From NCBI RefSeq assembly GCF_000513115.1, contig NZ_BAUU01000022.1, forward strand, positions 1 through 64,000: 64,000 nucleotides of DNA, read 5' to 3'. Below, piece after piece: positions 6,929-15,545 of the stretch; position 1 is the stretch's first letter; each line of letters starts with the position of its first letter. The translations under genes were made by a program, and so were the position numbers. A model generated the notes under the pieces. That model was not told the origin of the DNA and searched no databases. It saw only the letters and a program-made list of their open reading frames with translations. The DNA is from Halalkalibacter hemicellulosilyticusJCM 9152 (GTDB lineage Bacteria; Bacillota; Bacilli; Bacillales; Bacillaceae_D).

Positions 6929-7393
6929 ATGAATGTTCAAAATCAATCAAAAGAGCTTACTGAGCTTCTATACTCAATCAGTGATCGTTTCCATATGCGT
7001 GAGCAAGAACATCTATGTTGTTATGACCTGTCAGCCTCCGAGTGCCGCACTCTAAGTTATCTTAAACGCGACTCTGAACGTACAATAACGATGAACGAAC
7101 TTGCAAAACAATTAAACATAACTCGTGGTGGAGCAACTCGTGTAATCGATAAACTGATTGATAAAGGATACGTGTTACGTAAAACACATCCCGAAGATGG
7201 TCGCGTTTGTTGTATTGTGTTATCTTCACAAGGGTCAGAACTGATTGATCGTATAGAAGTAGAGGTAGCGCTAAGGAATGAAAATATTCTAAAAAAACTT
7301 GATCCTGCAATGTGCCAGGTCGTTATGACTTCATTACAGGCATTAAATAGTGCAATGCAGCAGGTTCAACTCGGGGAAGAGGGGGATGAATGA
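6929..7393 (+). CDS. Cys-rich MarR-family regulator
   Basis: A 154-residue winged-helix regulator. The DNA-binding part reads TITMNELAKQLNITRGGATRVIDKLIDKGYV followed by the wing RKTHPEDGRVCCIVLSSQG, as in MarR proteins, with dimerisation helices at both ends. It is unusual in carrying Cys30-Cys31 and Cys39 before the domain and Cys94-Cys95 in the wing, which suggests sensing of a metal, metalloid or thiol oxidant. The start is taken at ATG 6929, seven bases after GGTGAT; an upstream ATG at 6908 has no ribosome site. The gene is flanked by an exact 20-bp inverted repeat, so it probably represses itself and the following gene. Confidence 0.8.
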   Translation: MNVQNQSKELTELLYSISDRFHMREQEHLCCYDLSASECRTLSYLKRDSERTITMNELAKQLNITRGGATRVIDKLIDKGYVLRKTHPEDGRVCCIVLSSQGSELIDRIEVEVALRNENILKKLDPAMCQVVMTSLQALNSAMQQVQLGEEGDE

Positions 7394-7418
7394 TTAGCAT
7401 ATCCTAAATTTTTTTGAG

Positions 7419-7438
7419 AATATAGTTGACTTAATCAA
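7419..7438 (+). promoter_or_regulatory. Second copy of the MarR operator
   Basis: This 20-base segment is the exact reverse complement of 6888-6907. It includes a TTGACT that could be a -35 element and lies 25 bases before the GTG start at 7463, so the DUF2703-like gene may be controlled directly by the MarR-type protein. Confidence 0.75.
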
Positions 7439-7462
7439 TTAAATATTCAAGGAGGTTATGAT

Positions 7463-8014
7463 GTGAACGAACAAAACAAGGTTGAATGTAAATGTGACCA
7501 ATCCTCATCAAGAGCTTCTAATAATGATAAACGTAGAATTACTGTACACTTTTTAGAGCTAGATATGACCCGTGTTGGAGCATCGAGTTGCAGTACTTGC
7601 ACAAGCGTAGAAGAGCAGGTGAGTCAGGTAATCGATGAGTTGAAACCGATATTGGAACAGGTAGATACGGTAATCGAGTTTAAGAAAACACTCATTCAAA
7701 GTTTAGAACAGACTAAGTCGTTACACTTTAAAGCATCGCCTACTATAAGGATAGCTGAAATGGAAATAATTCCAACAAAGGGAGACGTCCACGGCTTAGA
7801 AGATAGATATTGGGAGTGGAACGGAAATGATTATTCAACTCCTCCATCTGGTTTAATAATCGATGCTGTATTACGAGCCTATGTAGAAGATAAAAAAGTT
7901 TCAGATTTGGAAACTGAAGCTTTTCAAGTACCCGACTCCTTAAAAGTATATTTTGCTAAGCAATCTCCCGAAGAATTGGCTTCAGAAAAAGCTAATGATT
8001 GCGGTTGCCCATAA
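7463..8014 (+). CDS. Cys-rich DUF2703-like protein
   Basis: A 183-residue soluble protein. The central part, ITVHFLELDM then SSCSTCTSVEEQVSQVIDEL and KASPTIRIAEMEIIP, resembles the DUF2703 pattern: a thioredoxin-like beta strand followed by a CxxC at the start of a helix, then a cis-Pro-like segment. Extra cysteines occur at both ends (CKCDQ near the N-terminus, NDCGCP at the end). The GTG start at 7463 follows AAGGAGG. Sharing an operator with the Cys-rich MarR gene upstream suggests a thiol or metalloid response. A redox or metal-binding role is inference; the family has no established function known to me. Confidence 0.7.
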   Translation: MNEQNKVECKCDQSSSRASNNDKRRITVHFLELDMTRVGASSCSTCTSVEEQVSQVIDELKPILEQVDTVIEFKKTLIQSLEQTKSLHFKASPTIRIAEMEIIPTKGDVHGLEDRYWEWNGNDYSTPPSGLIIDAVLRAYVEDKKVSDLETEAFQVPDSLKVYFAKQSPEELASEKANDCGCP

Positions 8015-8356
8015 TATCAAAATTTTTTTATGAAGGAGAGTATGGGGGAGATTCAGGTAGCAGGGAAAGCAGAAGGGCTTATTACAATGAAACAAAAAAC
8101 ATTATAAGTTATAAATATGGATACTGTACAGTAAGACAAAATGAAGAGGGTTGTTAAGTACAAAGACTTGACACTCAACTTTTAGGTGAAAAAATATTAA
8201 GAATTTGATCAATGGGTGCAAGGTGAAACAGCAAAAGTGTTTGTTTTGCACGTTACATGGTTTGCAGAAAGAATCTCACTTTCAGCCAACCTTATTTCAT
8301 GTTGGGTCTGTTATAATTATGGTTAATCAGCACGCATGATAAGACTAAAACAGCTA
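8015..8356. other. 342-base gap without a clear gene
   Basis: A 21-codon frame (ATG 8042, stop 8105-8107) has a fair GAAGGAG site but no recognisable content. A perfect 12-bp palindrome TACTGTACAGTA lies at 8122-8133. The segment near 8255-8296 (CGTTACATG then GAAAGAA then ACTTTCAG) resembles one at 58376-58410. Nothing else is supported. Confidence 0.4.
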
Positions 8357-9154
8357 TTATAACGGCAAGTCACGCTTTTTAAATAGTATGATTGCACTAG
8401 CATAAAGGATACTGGCAAGTACACCTAAAACGACCATTGCAATATAGGCAAAAGCATCACCAGCAAATAATCGATCTGGGTTAAACAGAGCATATAGAGA
8501 TAAGTTTCCAATCCAACTCATGTTCTCTGCTGAATTACCAAGCATATCTAACATAATAAATGCAATCGGAAGACCTGCGCCAAGGCCAAAACTAAATCTT
8601 GTTTCATTAGAAATAGCTGAAGCAAAAAAACATATCCCACTGATTGCGTAATAGAGAATTAATGCATAAACATTTAGCAACATAAATTTCCCAACTTCTA
8701 ACTCGCCTGGGAACATAGAAGATGCAACACTCATTTGTACACCGGTAATCACTGCAAACAATAACGTAATTGAAAGCAGACTAAAAATTGCTTGTGTTAC
8801 AGCAATTTTCCCACGGGAATTTGAGGTAGAAAGTAAATAGGCCATGCTACCTTTGTCTATGTGACTTGCTAAAAGACGATGGTTAACAATGATCGTTATA
8901 ATTAATGGAAATAAATATAAGAGCATTGAATATAAAGAGCCTGATATGTGAGTTAACAATGTCGTCCCTACTTTAAACCCGATAGCATCAAGGAACTCTT
9001 TCGGCATCATTTCCATCATTTCTGCCATTGCCTCTGTATTTTCAGGATCAAACATGGAAGCAATCATGATAGCATAAAACGAATATATGATCGTGATGAG
9101 CAACCAAATAAAGCGGTTCGCTTTTAAGTCTGCTTTAAATAATGTGAATGACAT
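8357..9154 (-). CDS. ABC-2 type transporter permease
   Basis: A 265-residue membrane protein with about six transmembrane segments and the layout of ABC-2 exporter permeases: one N-terminal segment after a short cytoplasmic start, a large loop with many Met and Glu (MFDPENTEAMAEMMEMMPKEF), then clustered segments. The motif HIDKGSMAYLLSTSNSRGK between segments 2 and 3 is the coupling region typical of this family. The gene follows its ATPase by one base (9156), so they form one operon and one transporter. The substrate is not deducible; a drug, peptide or lipid efflux role is usual for the family. Confidence 0.85.
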   Translation of the reverse strand: MSFTLFKADLKANRFIWLLITIIYSFYAIMIASMFDPENTEAMAEMMEMMPKEFLDAIGFKVGTTLLTHISGSLYSMLLYLFPLIITIIVNHRLLASHIDKGSMAYLLSTSNSRGKIAVTQAIFSLLSITLLFAVITGVQMSVASSMFPGELEVGKFMLLNVYALILYYAISGICFFASAISNETRFSFGLGAGLPIAFIMLDMLGNSAENMSWIGNLSLYALFNPDRLFAGDAFAYIAMVVLGVLASILYASAIILFKKRDLPL

Positions 9155-9155
9155 A

Positions 9156-10037
9156 TTATTTTCCCTCCTTGCTATAATAGCGCATAAAGATTTCCTCTAA
9201 TGTTTGTGTTGAAGTATCAATACTTACTAAGCTACAATTTGCTAACGTTTTGACCATTTCGTTATAGTTCCCAGTAACAACGATCTCGACTTTGGTTTCG
9301 TCTTTGATTTCATAGTTCAAACCACTTGCCTTAATTTTTGCAATATCGGTGGTTGTAGCAAATGTAATATAAAACCTTTTTTCTAACGATGATTTTAATG
9401 TAGTAATATCTTCAACTGCGACCAGCCTTCCATCCCTGATGATTGCTACTCTTTCACAAGTACTATCTATTTCACCAAAAATATGGGAAGACATAAGAAT
9501 GGTTTTACCACGACTTCTTTCTTCCTGGATAAGCTCGACAAACTTTTTCTGCATGAGTGGATCTAGCCCACTCGTTGGTTCATCAAGAATGACCACCTCT
9601 GGGTCGTGCATAAATGCCGCAATTAAACCAACCTTTTGTTTCATTCCTTTTGACATCCTGCGAATTTTTCTATCAGCTTCTAATTCGAAACGTTCTATGA
9701 GACTGTCTTGTCGTTTGTTATTGTGAGCACCTCGCATCCCTGCAATAAACTTGAGAAATTGTTTTCCTGTCATGTTATCAAAAAATGCAATTTCTCCAGG
9801 GACATATCCTAGTTTTTTTTGTATCTCAGAAGCCTGCGTCCGACAATCCAAACCTGCAATTGATGCGCTACCACTTGTTGGATTTACAAACCCCATTAAA
9901 TGACGCATTGTTGTTGTTTTTCCAGCTCCATTTGGACCAAGAAACCCAAAAATCTCACCTTTTTTAACTTGAAAGCTTACATCGAAAATCCCTTTTCCAT
10001 TGGAATATTTTTTAGTCAATGATTTTACTTGAATCAT
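9156..10037 (-). CDS. ABC transporter ATP-binding protein
   Basis: A 293-residue nucleotide-binding subunit. Walker A is GPNGAGKTT (residues 34-42), the Q-loop is at YVPGEIAFF, the signature is MSKGMKQKV, Walker B is VVILDEP, and the switch His is in MSSHIFGE. The C-terminal approx. 80 residues form the extra domain usual in BcrA/NatA-type export ATPases. GGAGGGAA precedes the ATG. It pairs with the permease at 8357-9154 and is transcribed divergently from the TetR gene at 10190, which is its likely repressor. Confidence 0.9.
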   Translation of the reverse strand: MIQVKSLTKKYSNGKGIFDVSFQVKKGEIFGFLGPNGAGKTTTMRHLMGFVNPTSGSASIAGLDCRTQASEIQKKLGYVPGEIAFFDNMTGKQFLKFIAGMRGAHNNKRQDSLIERFELEADRKIRRMSKGMKQKVGLIAAFMHDPEVVILDEPTSGLDPLMQKKFVELIQEERSRGKTILMSSHIFGEIDSTCERVAIIRDGRLVAVEDITTLKSSLEKRFYITFATTTDIAKIKASGLNYEIKDETKVEIVVTGNYNEMVKTLANCSLVSIDTSTQTLEEIFMRYYSKEGK

Positions 10038-10061
10038 TTAAAGTTCCCTCCACCCCTAAAG

Positions 10062-10154
10062 TTATATAACAAAATGACACTTCCGTTACATAATATCATT
10101 TGGAATCTTTTCTGTCTATATTTTTTGTAACGAATAATTTGTCTTGTTATATAA
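10062..10154. promoter_or_regulatory. Divergent control region with an inverted repeat
   Basis: TTATATAACA at 10062-10071 and its reverse complement TGTTATATAA at 10145-10154 lie symmetrically in the 150-base region between the ABC ATPase and TetR starts. Each could overlap the -10 region or serve as half of the TetR operator system. The assignment is inference. Confidence 0.5.
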
Positions 10155-10189
10155 TTTTGTTTTAGAATACTATAGAGGTGGTTAGAAGA

Positions 10190-10777
10190 ATGAATGGCTT
10201 TGAAAAAAGACGAAACGAGAAAAAAAAGCAAATTATAGATGCACTAACAGATCTTGTTGGAACTCGAAACCTAAGGGAAATTGGTGTGCGAGAAATTGCA
10301 GAACGAGCTGATGTCTCGCCAGCATCGATCTATAATTTTTTTGGAAGTAAAGAAGAACTTACGAAACAAGTTTTCTATCAAGTGACAGAAGAAGTTTTCG
10401 GGGAGTTTCAGAAGCTTGTTGATGATAGGGAAATGCCTTATAAAGAAAAAATTAAGACATTTCTATCGATATCAACTAAAAATCAAGAAATGCTAAATAA
10501 CGAAGGTTTAAAGAATTTCATGTTTGAAGATCCTGATGTCAAAAAATATATAGAAGAGTTTTCGGTAAAAAGAGTTCTTCCTTTGTTTTTGAAGGTAATT
10601 GAGCAAGGAAAAGAAGAGGGATATATGACACACGAAATTTCTGCACGAGCGATTATGATGTACATGAATTCTTTATCTTCAATCATGAATAACCCTGAGG
10701 TAAGAGAAAACCTCGACGTCGAACTACGAAAAGAAATAACACATTTATTTTTGTACGGCTTATTTGGGAGTGAATGA
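10190..10777 (+). CDS. TetR-family regulator 1
   Basis: A 195-residue TetR/AcrR-type repressor. The DNA-binding helices are visible in KKKQIIDALTDLVG and IGVREIAERADVSPASIYNFFGSKEEL (residues 14-58); the rest is the helical ligand domain, poorly conserved as usual. ATG 10190 follows AGAGGTGG; an in-frame GTG 12 bases earlier lies within the ribosome site. The gene is divergent from the ABC exporter at 8357-10037, which it most likely represses until a ligand is bound. Confidence 0.85.
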   Translation: MNGFEKRRNEKKKQIIDALTDLVGTRNLREIGVREIAERADVSPASIYNFFGSKEELTKQVFYQVTEEVFGEFQKLVDDREMPYKEKIKTFLSISTKNQEMLNNEGLKNFMFEDPDVKKYIEEFSVKRVLPLFLKVIEQGKEEGYMTHEISARAIMMYMNSLSSIMNNPEVRENLDVELRKEITHLFLYGLFGSE

Positions 10778-10879
10778 TGATAACCTATTGTCTTTTCATT
10801 TTGGTTTATACTCCGTAGCTAATATAACTTTGATGGTTTTTTATAAATGAGCACAAAATAGAAGAAACTATATATTCTG

Positions 10880-10951
10880 AATCCCCCTTATGGAAAAAGT
10901 TTTACTACTGCAATATTGTAAAAACATTTTGTTTGAGGGGGGTTAATTTTT
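10880..10951 (+). terminator. Large two-stem hairpin with T-run
   Basis: Outer arms AATCCCCCT (10880-10888) and AGGGGGGTT (10936-10944), inner arms GTTTTAC and GTAAAAAC, then AATTTTTT. It most simply ends the TetR gene at 10777, although it sits only 16 bases before the promoter of the next TetR gene. Confidence 0.65.
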
Positions 10952-10967
10952 TGTGTGAAAATTTATA

Positions 10968-11016
10968 TTGACCATTATGGTCAATGGTGGTAAATTAATT
11001 ATGACCAAAGTGGTCA
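10968..11016 (+). promoter_or_regulatory. Promoter with two TetR operators
   Basis: TTGACC (10968-10973), a 17-base spacer and TAAATT (10991-10996) form the promoter. Two 15-bp palindromes flank it: TGACCATTATGGTCA at 10969-10983 covers the -35 box, and TGACCAAAGTGGTCA at 11002-11016 covers the expected start point. Shared half-sites TGACCA/TGGTCA make them the likely binding sites of the TetR encoded just downstream. Confidence 0.85.
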
Positions 11017-11045
11017 CTTATCTACATGCATAGGAGGGATAGACC

Positions 11046-11672
11046 ATTTATTCAAAATTTTTAAGTCTTCCATTAGAAAAACAGAATCGAATTATCAATG
11101 CGGCGATGCAAGAATTTGTCAAAAGTGGGTTTGACAAAGCTTCTACCAATGAAATTGTCAAAGAGGCCGGTATATCAAAAGGCTCCCTGTTTAATTACTT
11201 TAATAATAAAAAAGAGCTCTATTTGTTTTTAATCGGTTATGGAAATAAGGTAATCGAACAAATTTATAAAGAAATAGATATGTCTCAAACCGACTTGTTT
11301 AAACGAATAGGGCAAATTGGGTTAATTAAGTTTAGAATTCAAAAAAAATCACCTAAAGTGTTTGATTTCCTGACATCGATAAATAACGAAGAGTCTGTTG
11401 AAGTCAAAACAGAAATTATAAAAAATAAAGAGCTTGCTCTTAAAAAAGGGTATGGGAAAATTTATGAAAATATTGATTTTTCAAAATTTCAAAAGGATAT
11501 TGATATTAAAAAAGCAATGAACATCCTTAATTGGACGATGCTCGGATTCGCTGAAGAAGCGCAGAAAAAAATAAAGTCGTATGATGAAATCGATATGGAG
11601 ATGCTTAAACAATGGGAGAGTTATTCAGACATATTGAAACGATCATTTTATAAAGAAGGGGATGAAGAATGA
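11046..11672 (+). CDS. TetR-family regulator 2, probable ATT start
   Basis: A 208-residue TetR-type repressor if started at ATT 11046. The homologous N-terminus of related regulators reads M-Y-S-K-F-L-x-L-P, and here the codons after ATT give YSKFLSLPLEKQNRIINAAM. A perfect AGGAGGG sits at 11032-11038, seven bases before the ATT. The first ATG (11106) would remove half of helix 1 and has no ribosome site. The HTH is NEIVKEAGISKGSLFNYFNNKKEL. Twin TGACCA/TGGTCA operators precede the gene, and it overlaps the ABC ATPase gene by four bases, so it heads and represses its own exporter operon. Confidence 0.85.
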   Translation: MYSKFLSLPLEKQNRIINAAMQEFVKSGFDKASTNEIVKEAGISKGSLFNYFNNKKELYLFLIGYGNKVIEQIYKEIDMSQTDLFKRIGQIGLIKFRIQKKSPKVFDFLTSINNEESVEVKTEIIKNKELALKKGYGKIYENIDFSKFQKDIDIKKAMNILNWTMLGFAEEAQKKIKSYDEIDMEMLKQWESYSDILKRSFYKEGDEE

Positions 11673-12592
11673 TGACGAGCTTATTAGAGGCAACAAATCT
11701 GATGAAGAGGTTTGGTAAATTTACCGCTTTGGATGGGGTCAACCTTAAAGTGAACAGTGGGGAAGTCATTGGGTTTATTGGACCGAACGGAGCGGGTAAA
11801 TCAACAACAATACGAATACTACTCGGTATCTTAAAGGCTACAAAAGGGGAAGTGAAAATATTCGGAAAGGATGCATGGGATGAGGCAGTGGAAATACACA
11901 AACGCATAGCCTACGTACCTGGGGATGTAAACTTATGGCCTAATTTAACTGGTGGAGAAGTCATCGATCTTTTTGTAAAACTTAAGGGCACAAATCATCA
12001 AAGCAAAAGAGAAGAATTGATCCAAAGGTTTGATTTAGATCCATCGAAAAAATGTCGTACGTATTCAAAAGGGAACAGACAAAAGGTTGCTTTAATTGCG
12101 GCTTTTTCCTCTGATGCTGATTTATATATTCTCGATGAACCAACCTCAGGCCTTGACCCGTTGATGGAAAAGGTATTCCAGGATTGTGTAGAGGAGGTAA
12201 AAAAGCAAGGGAAAAGCGTACTCCTTTCAAGCCATATCCTATCTGAAGTGGAAAGACTATGTGATAAGGTAGCTATTATTCGACAAGGAAAAATGATTGA
12301 AACTGGTACTCTGAAAGAATTGCGTCATTTAACGAGAACACAAATTCTTGCCGAAACAAAACATCCGATGAAGGGGATAAAAGAACTGAAAGGTGTTCAT
12401 GAATGGGAGGAAACCGAACATGGTGTAACCTTCCAAGCTGACACAGAGGAACTTGATAACGTGATGAAGCATCTTAGTCAATTTGGAATTCTCAAACTGG
12501 AGAGTGCACCACCAACGTTAGAGGATTTATTTATGAGTCATTACGAAGGTCATGATAAGTCTATCGTGACACGAGGAGGTACGAATGGCTAA
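11669..12592 (+). CDS. ABC exporter ATP-binding protein
   Basis: A 307-residue ATPase. Walker A GPNGAGKST (residues about 37-45), signature YSKGNRQKV, Walker B LYILDEP and switch SSHIL are all intact, with the long C-terminal domain of antibiotic-export ATPases. It starts at ATG 11669 or 11672 and overlaps the TetR stop; its own end overlaps the permease start by eight bases, showing translational coupling. It energises the 535-residue permease that follows. Confidence 0.9.
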   Translation: MMTSLLEATNLMKRFGKFTALDGVNLKVNSGEVIGFIGPNGAGKSTTIRILLGILKATKGEVKIFGKDAWDEAVEIHKRIAYVPGDVNLWPNLTGGEVIDLFVKLKGTNHQSKREELIQRFDLDPSKKCRTYSKGNRQKVALIAAFSSDADLYILDEPTSGLDPLMEKVFQDCVEEVKKQGKSVLLSSHILSEVERLCDKVAIIRQGKMIETGTLKELRHLTRTQILAETKHPMKGIKELKGVHEWEETEHGVTFQADTEELDNVMKHLSQFGILKLESAPPTLEDLFMSHYEGHDKSIVTRGGTNG

Positions 12593-14192
12593 AAACTTAT
12601 TTGCCAAAACCGTTCCGTTAGCGCTGTTTATTCTTCGCTTAGATCGTATTCGGATTCCATTATGGCTTGTTGGATTATCTTTTTTTACAATAATAATGCC
12701 TGTAGCATTTCAAAACTTGTACGGGGATGCCAAGGAAGACATTGCCGGAATGACAGAAACTATGAAAAACCCTGCTATGACAGCTATGCTGGGACCTGGA
12801 AATTTAGAAAACTATACAATAGGGGCGATGACGGCCCATCAGATGCTATTAATGACAGCGGTCATTGTCGGACTCATGGGGATCTTACTTGTTGCCAAGC
12901 ATACTCGGGCAGATGAAGAAGATGGTCGTCTCGAAATGATTCGTTCCTTGCCGTCTGGAAAGCTTTCCTACCTTAGTGCTACCTTACTCGTGACTATTGG
13001 AACAAGTGTCGTTTTAGCATTAGTCAATGGAATCGGTTTATATGCTCTAGGGATAGAAACGATGAATCTGGAGGGATCTTTACTTTATGGAGCAGCATTA
13101 GGAGCAACCCTCTTATTTTTTGGAGGTATGACGGCCGTATTTGCCCAACTCTCAGAAAGTTCAAGAGGAACAATGGGTCTATCCATTGCTGTGTTACTGA
13201 TCAGTTACCTTGTACGCGGAATGACAGATGTAAGCAATGAAGCGTTATCATGGATTTCCCCTCTTGGTTTGGTGACAAAAGCGGAAGTTTATTGGAACAA
13301 CAACTGGGGTCCAATTCTCCTTATGGTAGGTGCTTCGTTCCTCTTATTCATCTTAGCAAATGTTTTGAATGCAGTTAGAGACTTGGAAAGTGGGTTTATA
13401 CCTGCAAAACCAGGCAGAAAATATGCCTCTGCCTTTTTACAGAATCCCATTGGTCTTTCACTGCGGCTACAACGTACTGGAATCATTTCCTGGGCGGTGG
13501 GGATGTATGTGCTAGGGGCTTCCTACGGTTCTGTTTTAGGAGATATTGAAGCGTTTATCGGTGACAATGAACTGTATTCCCAAATATTGGTTTCGGTAGA
13601 TGGGTTTTCTCTTATGGAGCAGTTTTTACCAATGCTTGTTATTGTCATCACTTTAATTGGAGTGATTCCTCCTATTATGGCGATCAATAAAGTTCGGGCG
13701 GAAGAGAAAAAAGGTCGATTGGAACATTTATTAAGTAGGGCGGTTTCCAGGATGCGGTTACTTGGAGGATATATCACTATCTCTGTGATGACTGGCTTTG
13801 TTATGAGCTCACTCGGAGCCATTGGTCTTTGGTCTGCTGGAACAGCCGTACTTGAGGAAGGACTAAGCTTTAGAATGATTTACGGAGCATTTATGAGTTA
13901 TTTTCCAGCTATGCTCGTTATGATAGGAGTTTCATCACTACTCATCGCCTATTTGCCAAAACTGACTAGTCTCATATGGGTTTATGTATTTTATGGATTT
14001 ATCGTCATCTATTTCGGTAGCATTTTTCAAATTCCTAATTGGGCAGCGAAATTATCACCTTTTGGACATGTTCCCCAAGCACCAATTGAAGATGTGACAT
14101 TCCTTCCGATTTTCCTATTAAGCGTGTTTGCAGTATTACTTCTTACGATTGGATTACTAGGGTATAAAAAACGTGATATGGAATATCAATAA
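12585..14192 (+). CDS. Large ABC exporter permease (COG3559-like)
   Basis: A 535-residue membrane protein with about twelve transmembrane segments, arranged as two homologous six-segment halves. Each half carries the cytoplasmic coupling motif: RADEEDGRLEMIRSLPSGK in the first and RAEEKKGRLEHLLSRAVSR in the second. This two-half layout is that of the 'exporter of polyketide antibiotics' family (COG3559). It overlaps the ATPase gene and is controlled by the TetR gene at the head of the operon. Substrate unknown; efflux of a hydrophobic antibiotic or toxin is the family expectation. Confidence 0.85.
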   Translation: MAKNLFAKTVPLALFILRLDRIRIPLWLVGLSFFTIIMPVAFQNLYGDAKEDIAGMTETMKNPAMTAMLGPGNLENYTIGAMTAHQMLLMTAVIVGLMGILLVAKHTRADEEDGRLEMIRSLPSGKLSYLSATLLVTIGTSVVLALVNGIGLYALGIETMNLEGSLLYGAALGATLLFFGGMTAVFAQLSESSRGTMGLSIAVLLISYLVRGMTDVSNEALSWISPLGLVTKAEVYWNNNWGPILLMVGASFLLFILANVLNAVRDLESGFIPAKPGRKYASAFLQNPIGLSLRLQRTGIISWAVGMYVLGASYGSVLGDIEAFIGDNELYSQILVSVDGFSLMEQFLPMLVIVITLIGVIPPIMAINKVRAEEKKGRLEHLLSRAVSRMRLLGGYITISVMTGFVMSSLGAIGLWSAGTAVLEEGLSFRMIYGAFMSYFPAMLVMIGVSSLLIAYLPKLTSLIWVYVFYGFIVIYFGSIFQIPNWAAKLSPFGHVPQAPIEDVTFLPIFLLSVFAVLLLTIGLLGYKKRDMEYQ

Positions 14193-14287
14193 ACTTAATG
14201 GTTCCAAGTTAACTCGTGATGTCATTATCCCCTTTAGCGTATTATAAAGTGATATTTGTTTGTTAACATTGATGTGTATTAACGGAG

Positions 14288-14328
14288 GCCTCTCTTGAGT
14301 TCAGTTACATTTGAGAGGCTTCTTTTTT
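14288..14328 (+). terminator. Terminator of the tetR-ABC operon
   Basis: Stem GCCTCTC (14288-14294) and GAGAGGC (14313-14319) followed by TTCTTTTTT, about 95 bases after the permease stop. Confidence 0.85.
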
Positions 14329-14552
14329 GGTTGAAGCTCTTTTAAAAAACAGTATTACAACGGTACTATTGAAAAATGACTGAGTCAATTATGTTAATCA
14401 AGTGATTGGCTCTTCTTCGCCTTCGTATAATAACCGGCTATATTATAGGAGGAGAATACCAAAACAATTAATATTCTACTCACTTATTATATATTTTTTT
14501 ATTTTATGTGCAAACTAATAAAAAATAAAATCCCAGTAAAAGGAGATTTTTT

Positions 14553-15545
14553 ATGACTAAAAAACATAATGTAGGTTTATCATCTACTGAAATTGCAGGA
14601 TTATGGGCTACTTATATAAATGATAGCTTATCAATCTGTATCACTAAGCATTTCTTGCAACATTCGAGCAATGAAGATGTTAAATCCTTAATTAAACTAA
14701 CATTCGATTTATCAAGTAAACATATTGAGGAAATAAAGAACATTTTTGAAAAAGAAAATATTCCTATTCCTAAGGGATTTACCAATGAAGATATTGACCT
14801 TTCAGCTCCACCACTGTTTTTCGATTTATTTCCTGTAAGCTACGTTTACGGTATGAGCCGTATCGGTTTGATGACCTATGGTATCCAAATTTCTAACGTG
14901 GCCCGCGAAGATATTCGTACATTCTTCTCTAAGTGTTTAACTTCTACAACGGAACTCTATAATAAAACAGTTAATTTTATGTTATCTAAAGGGATATACG
15001 ATCGTCCACCGATGATCCCATATCCTGATAAAGTTGAATTTATTACAGATAAAGAAACTTTTTTGTCCAAATGGTTAGAAAAGAAGCGCCCTTTAAATGT
15101 TCTTGAGCTATCTGAAATGTTTTTTAATATTGAGAGGAACTATTTTGGTTTAATCTTACTAATAAGTTTTATTCAAGTTGTAAAAGATGATAAAATAAAA
15201 AAATTTTTAATAAAAGGTAAAAAATTAGCTAAGAAACAAATTAATTTCTTAAACCATACTTTAATCAATGAAGATTTGCTTGGTACGATAATGGTTAATT
15301 CAGAAGTGACAACTTCCACTCAGTCTCCATTTTCTGAAAAGCTCATTATGAATCTTATAACTACGCTCAATACCCAAGGAATGACCTATATAGGTCATGC
15401 ATTAAGTATTTCATCACGAACAGATCTTGCTTCTGAATATTTTCAACTAATTCCTGAAATCTTGCAGTATGGGAAGGAGGGTATAGACATCCTAATAGAA
15501 AGGGGATGGATGGAAGAACCACCCCACGCTCCGGATAGGGGATAA
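14553..15545 (+). CDS. DUF3231 family protein, copy 1
   Basis: A 330-residue protein made of two similar helical halves, each starting with a segment of the type L-S/T-x-x-E-I-x-x-L-W-x-x-Y (residues 9-20 and, more diverged, around 183-196), followed by a long helix and a PIPKGF-type turn. This is the DUF3231 pattern, whose halves look ferritin-like; function is not established. The ATG has AAAAGGAG upstream. It aligns along its whole length with the second copy at 52011-53006. The gene stands alone between the ABC operon terminator and a 600-base gap. Confidence 0.8.
   Translation: MTKKHNVGLSSTEIAGLWATYINDSLSICITKHFLQHSSNEDVKSLIKLTFDLSSKHIEEIKNIFEKENIPIPKGFTNEDIDLSAPPLFFDLFPVSYVYGMSRIGLMTYGIQISNVAREDIRTFFSKCLTSTTELYNKTVNFMLSKGIYDRPPMIPYPDKVEFITDKETFLSKWLEKKRPLNVLELSEMFFNIERNYFGLILLISFIQVVKDDKIKKFLIKGKKLAKKQINFLNHTLINEDLLGTIMVNSEVTTSTQSPFSEKLIMNLITTLNTQGMTYIGHALSISSRTDLASEYFQLIPEILQYGKEGIDILIERGWMEEPPHAPDRG

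Noticed and set aside
8122-8133. Palindrome TACTGTACAGTA as a CopY or BlaI-type operator
   Set aside because: It lacks the exact TACANNTGTA or TACTACA spacing, and no matching regulator or target gene is next to it.
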